64,000 nt of DNA, taken from the NCBI GenBank assembly GCA_905221605.1, contig CAJNDS010002376.1, positions 331,501 to 395,500 of the forward strand, in the 5' to 3' direction. The translations under genes and the position numbers were made by a program. Of the stretch, positions 63,100 to 64,000 are shown piece after piece (the stretch's first letter is position 1; every line of letters starts with the position of its first letter). The notes under the pieces are model-generated. The model was not told the origin of the DNA. It made no database searches and was given only the letters and a program-made list of their open reading frames with translations. The stretch is from Symbiodinium natans (Eukaryota; Sar; Dinophyceae; Suessiales; Symbiodiniaceae).

Positions 63100-64000
63100 A
63101 GGAGAGGTATGTTAGAGGTTTAAAATTAAAGCCTGCAGGAAGTGGAAGTCAAGAAGCGTCCAAAAGAGCTGCTCAGCCCAACAGCGGCCATTTTTGGTGA
63201 GTTCCTCTTTTCGGTGATCTTTCCGCAGGTATTGTGAGGTGTAGCATGATTGGCATGCTTCACGACCTTTTGCTGTTTTGTGTTTCGCCAATCGCTCTGA
63301 GTCTTCACTAAGTTCTGAGGCTGACGGACGCGGACCTGGAGCGTCGTGTGCCTGCTGCAGCCTACGAGGCGCCCCTGAGGAAAGACTCTTTTCTGGCTCT
63401 CAGATCGCTTCGGCTACCTTGAGGGTGTTTTCCACGTTTTGCGCCGAGGCCTGGAAATACTTGGAGACACTGACGCTCTCGCTGAGCCCGACCTGCATGA
63501 CTTAGTTCAAAGGTAAATCTTGGGGGACGTAGCAGACGTAGCATACACGTTTCTCTTCATTGTCAACGCCTGCCCGGCAAACCCCCCCAACCGAAGCTGG
63601 CTCTCTGAAGAGCAATTGGGGTGGGTTAAGTGAAGCGTAAGCCCCACGTGTCTTGGAGCATATTTGGCGATTGGAGGTCCAAAAGCACTCGAAATTTGTT
63701 TCTCATGAAATACTAATCTGGTACCCCTCCCACGTATCCATACCTCCTTTTTTCCTGTGCTTGTTTAAGAACCGGCAAGGAATGAAAACGGAACGCAGTT
63801 GCAAGAATCAATATTGTATACATTGTGTCCGGGAAGCCTTAGAAAAACAAATAACATCACCAAAACACACAGCACGAGAATCAAAAAACAACACAACGCA
63901 GACAAAATCCCTAAGCAACAACACACAAACAACAGCAAACACAAGTATAAAACAACGACAGCCAAAGTTGCAGACGAAACGCCAGAAATCCCAAATAAAC
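63100..64000. other. No supported gene
   Basis: Short ORFs on both strands. A plus-strand patch DADLERRVPAAAYEAPLRKD near 63.33 kb is protein-like but ends at a stop with no visible splice border. 63.77-64.0 kb is AAC/ACA-rich (CAACACACAAACAACAGCAA) and low in complexity. Confidence 0.35.

Overview
The window looks like nuclear DNA of a dinoflagellate, most likely a Symbiodiniaceae/Suessiales relative. Evidence seen in the sequence: interstitial TTTAGGG/CCCTAAA telomere-type arrays, very short exons separated by introns of about 50-90 bases that use GC-AG as well as GT-AG borders, a 29-unit FNIP-type repeat protein with a ubiquitin-like N-terminus, decayed tyrosine-recombinase retroelements, and abundant microsatellites. 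There is no operon-like packing, no ribosome binding sites and no long ORF density as in bacteria. No rRNA, tRNA, CRISPR or spliced-leader gene was found by eye. The species call is inference.

Layout. 1-25 kb: almost every exon I can support lies on the minus strand. These are short exons of several unrelated genes: acidic and lysine-rich small proteins, a CCCH zinc-finger gene at 7.5-8.2 kb, a charged multi-exon gene at 13.5-14.0 kb, a pair of paralogous exons at 16.7 and 18.5 kb, a cysteine-rich gene at 20.7-21.3 kb and an ankyrin-repeat gene at 21.5-23.6 kb. This one-strand bias agrees with the unidirectional gene blocks known in dinoflagellates. 25.2-25.9 kb holds one weak plus-strand ORF.

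26.2-34.1 kb is a broken minus-strand tyrosine-recombinase (DIRS/Ngaro-like) retroelement: recombinase, gag-like protein with a Cys-rich knuckle, a cytosine-C5-methyltransferase-like domain, and a reverse transcriptase with a YDDF box, preceded by further ORFs including an Arg-Ser-rich protein. 35.6-39.4 kb is a second, plus-strand element: a broken reading frame carrying first a P-loop ATPase and then a Penelope-like reverse transcriptase, followed by a coiled-coil protein. This ATPase plus reverse transcriptase arrangement is the most unusual content of the window.

40-49 kb mixes copies of one dispersed repeat family, an AT-rich segmental duplication, a 275-base CT microsatellite, and minus-strand genes for a PDZ-domain protein, a two-exon small protein and a ubiquitin-like-fold protein. 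49-54.6 kb is repeat-dominated: a fold-back element, CGA/TCG and CAG/CGG trinucleotide tracts, two telomere-type arrays facing each other, and a TA-flanked MITE. 55.5-57.8 kb is the intact plus-strand FNIP-repeat gene. 58-64 kb is repeat-rich and gene-poor, with a tandem 330-base duplication, one hypothetical minus ORF at 60.3-60.8 kb and one terminal exon at 62.9-63.1 kb.

Genes here were read as exons; complete gene models need transcripts. Splice sites given are those whose phase keeps a sensible reading frame.
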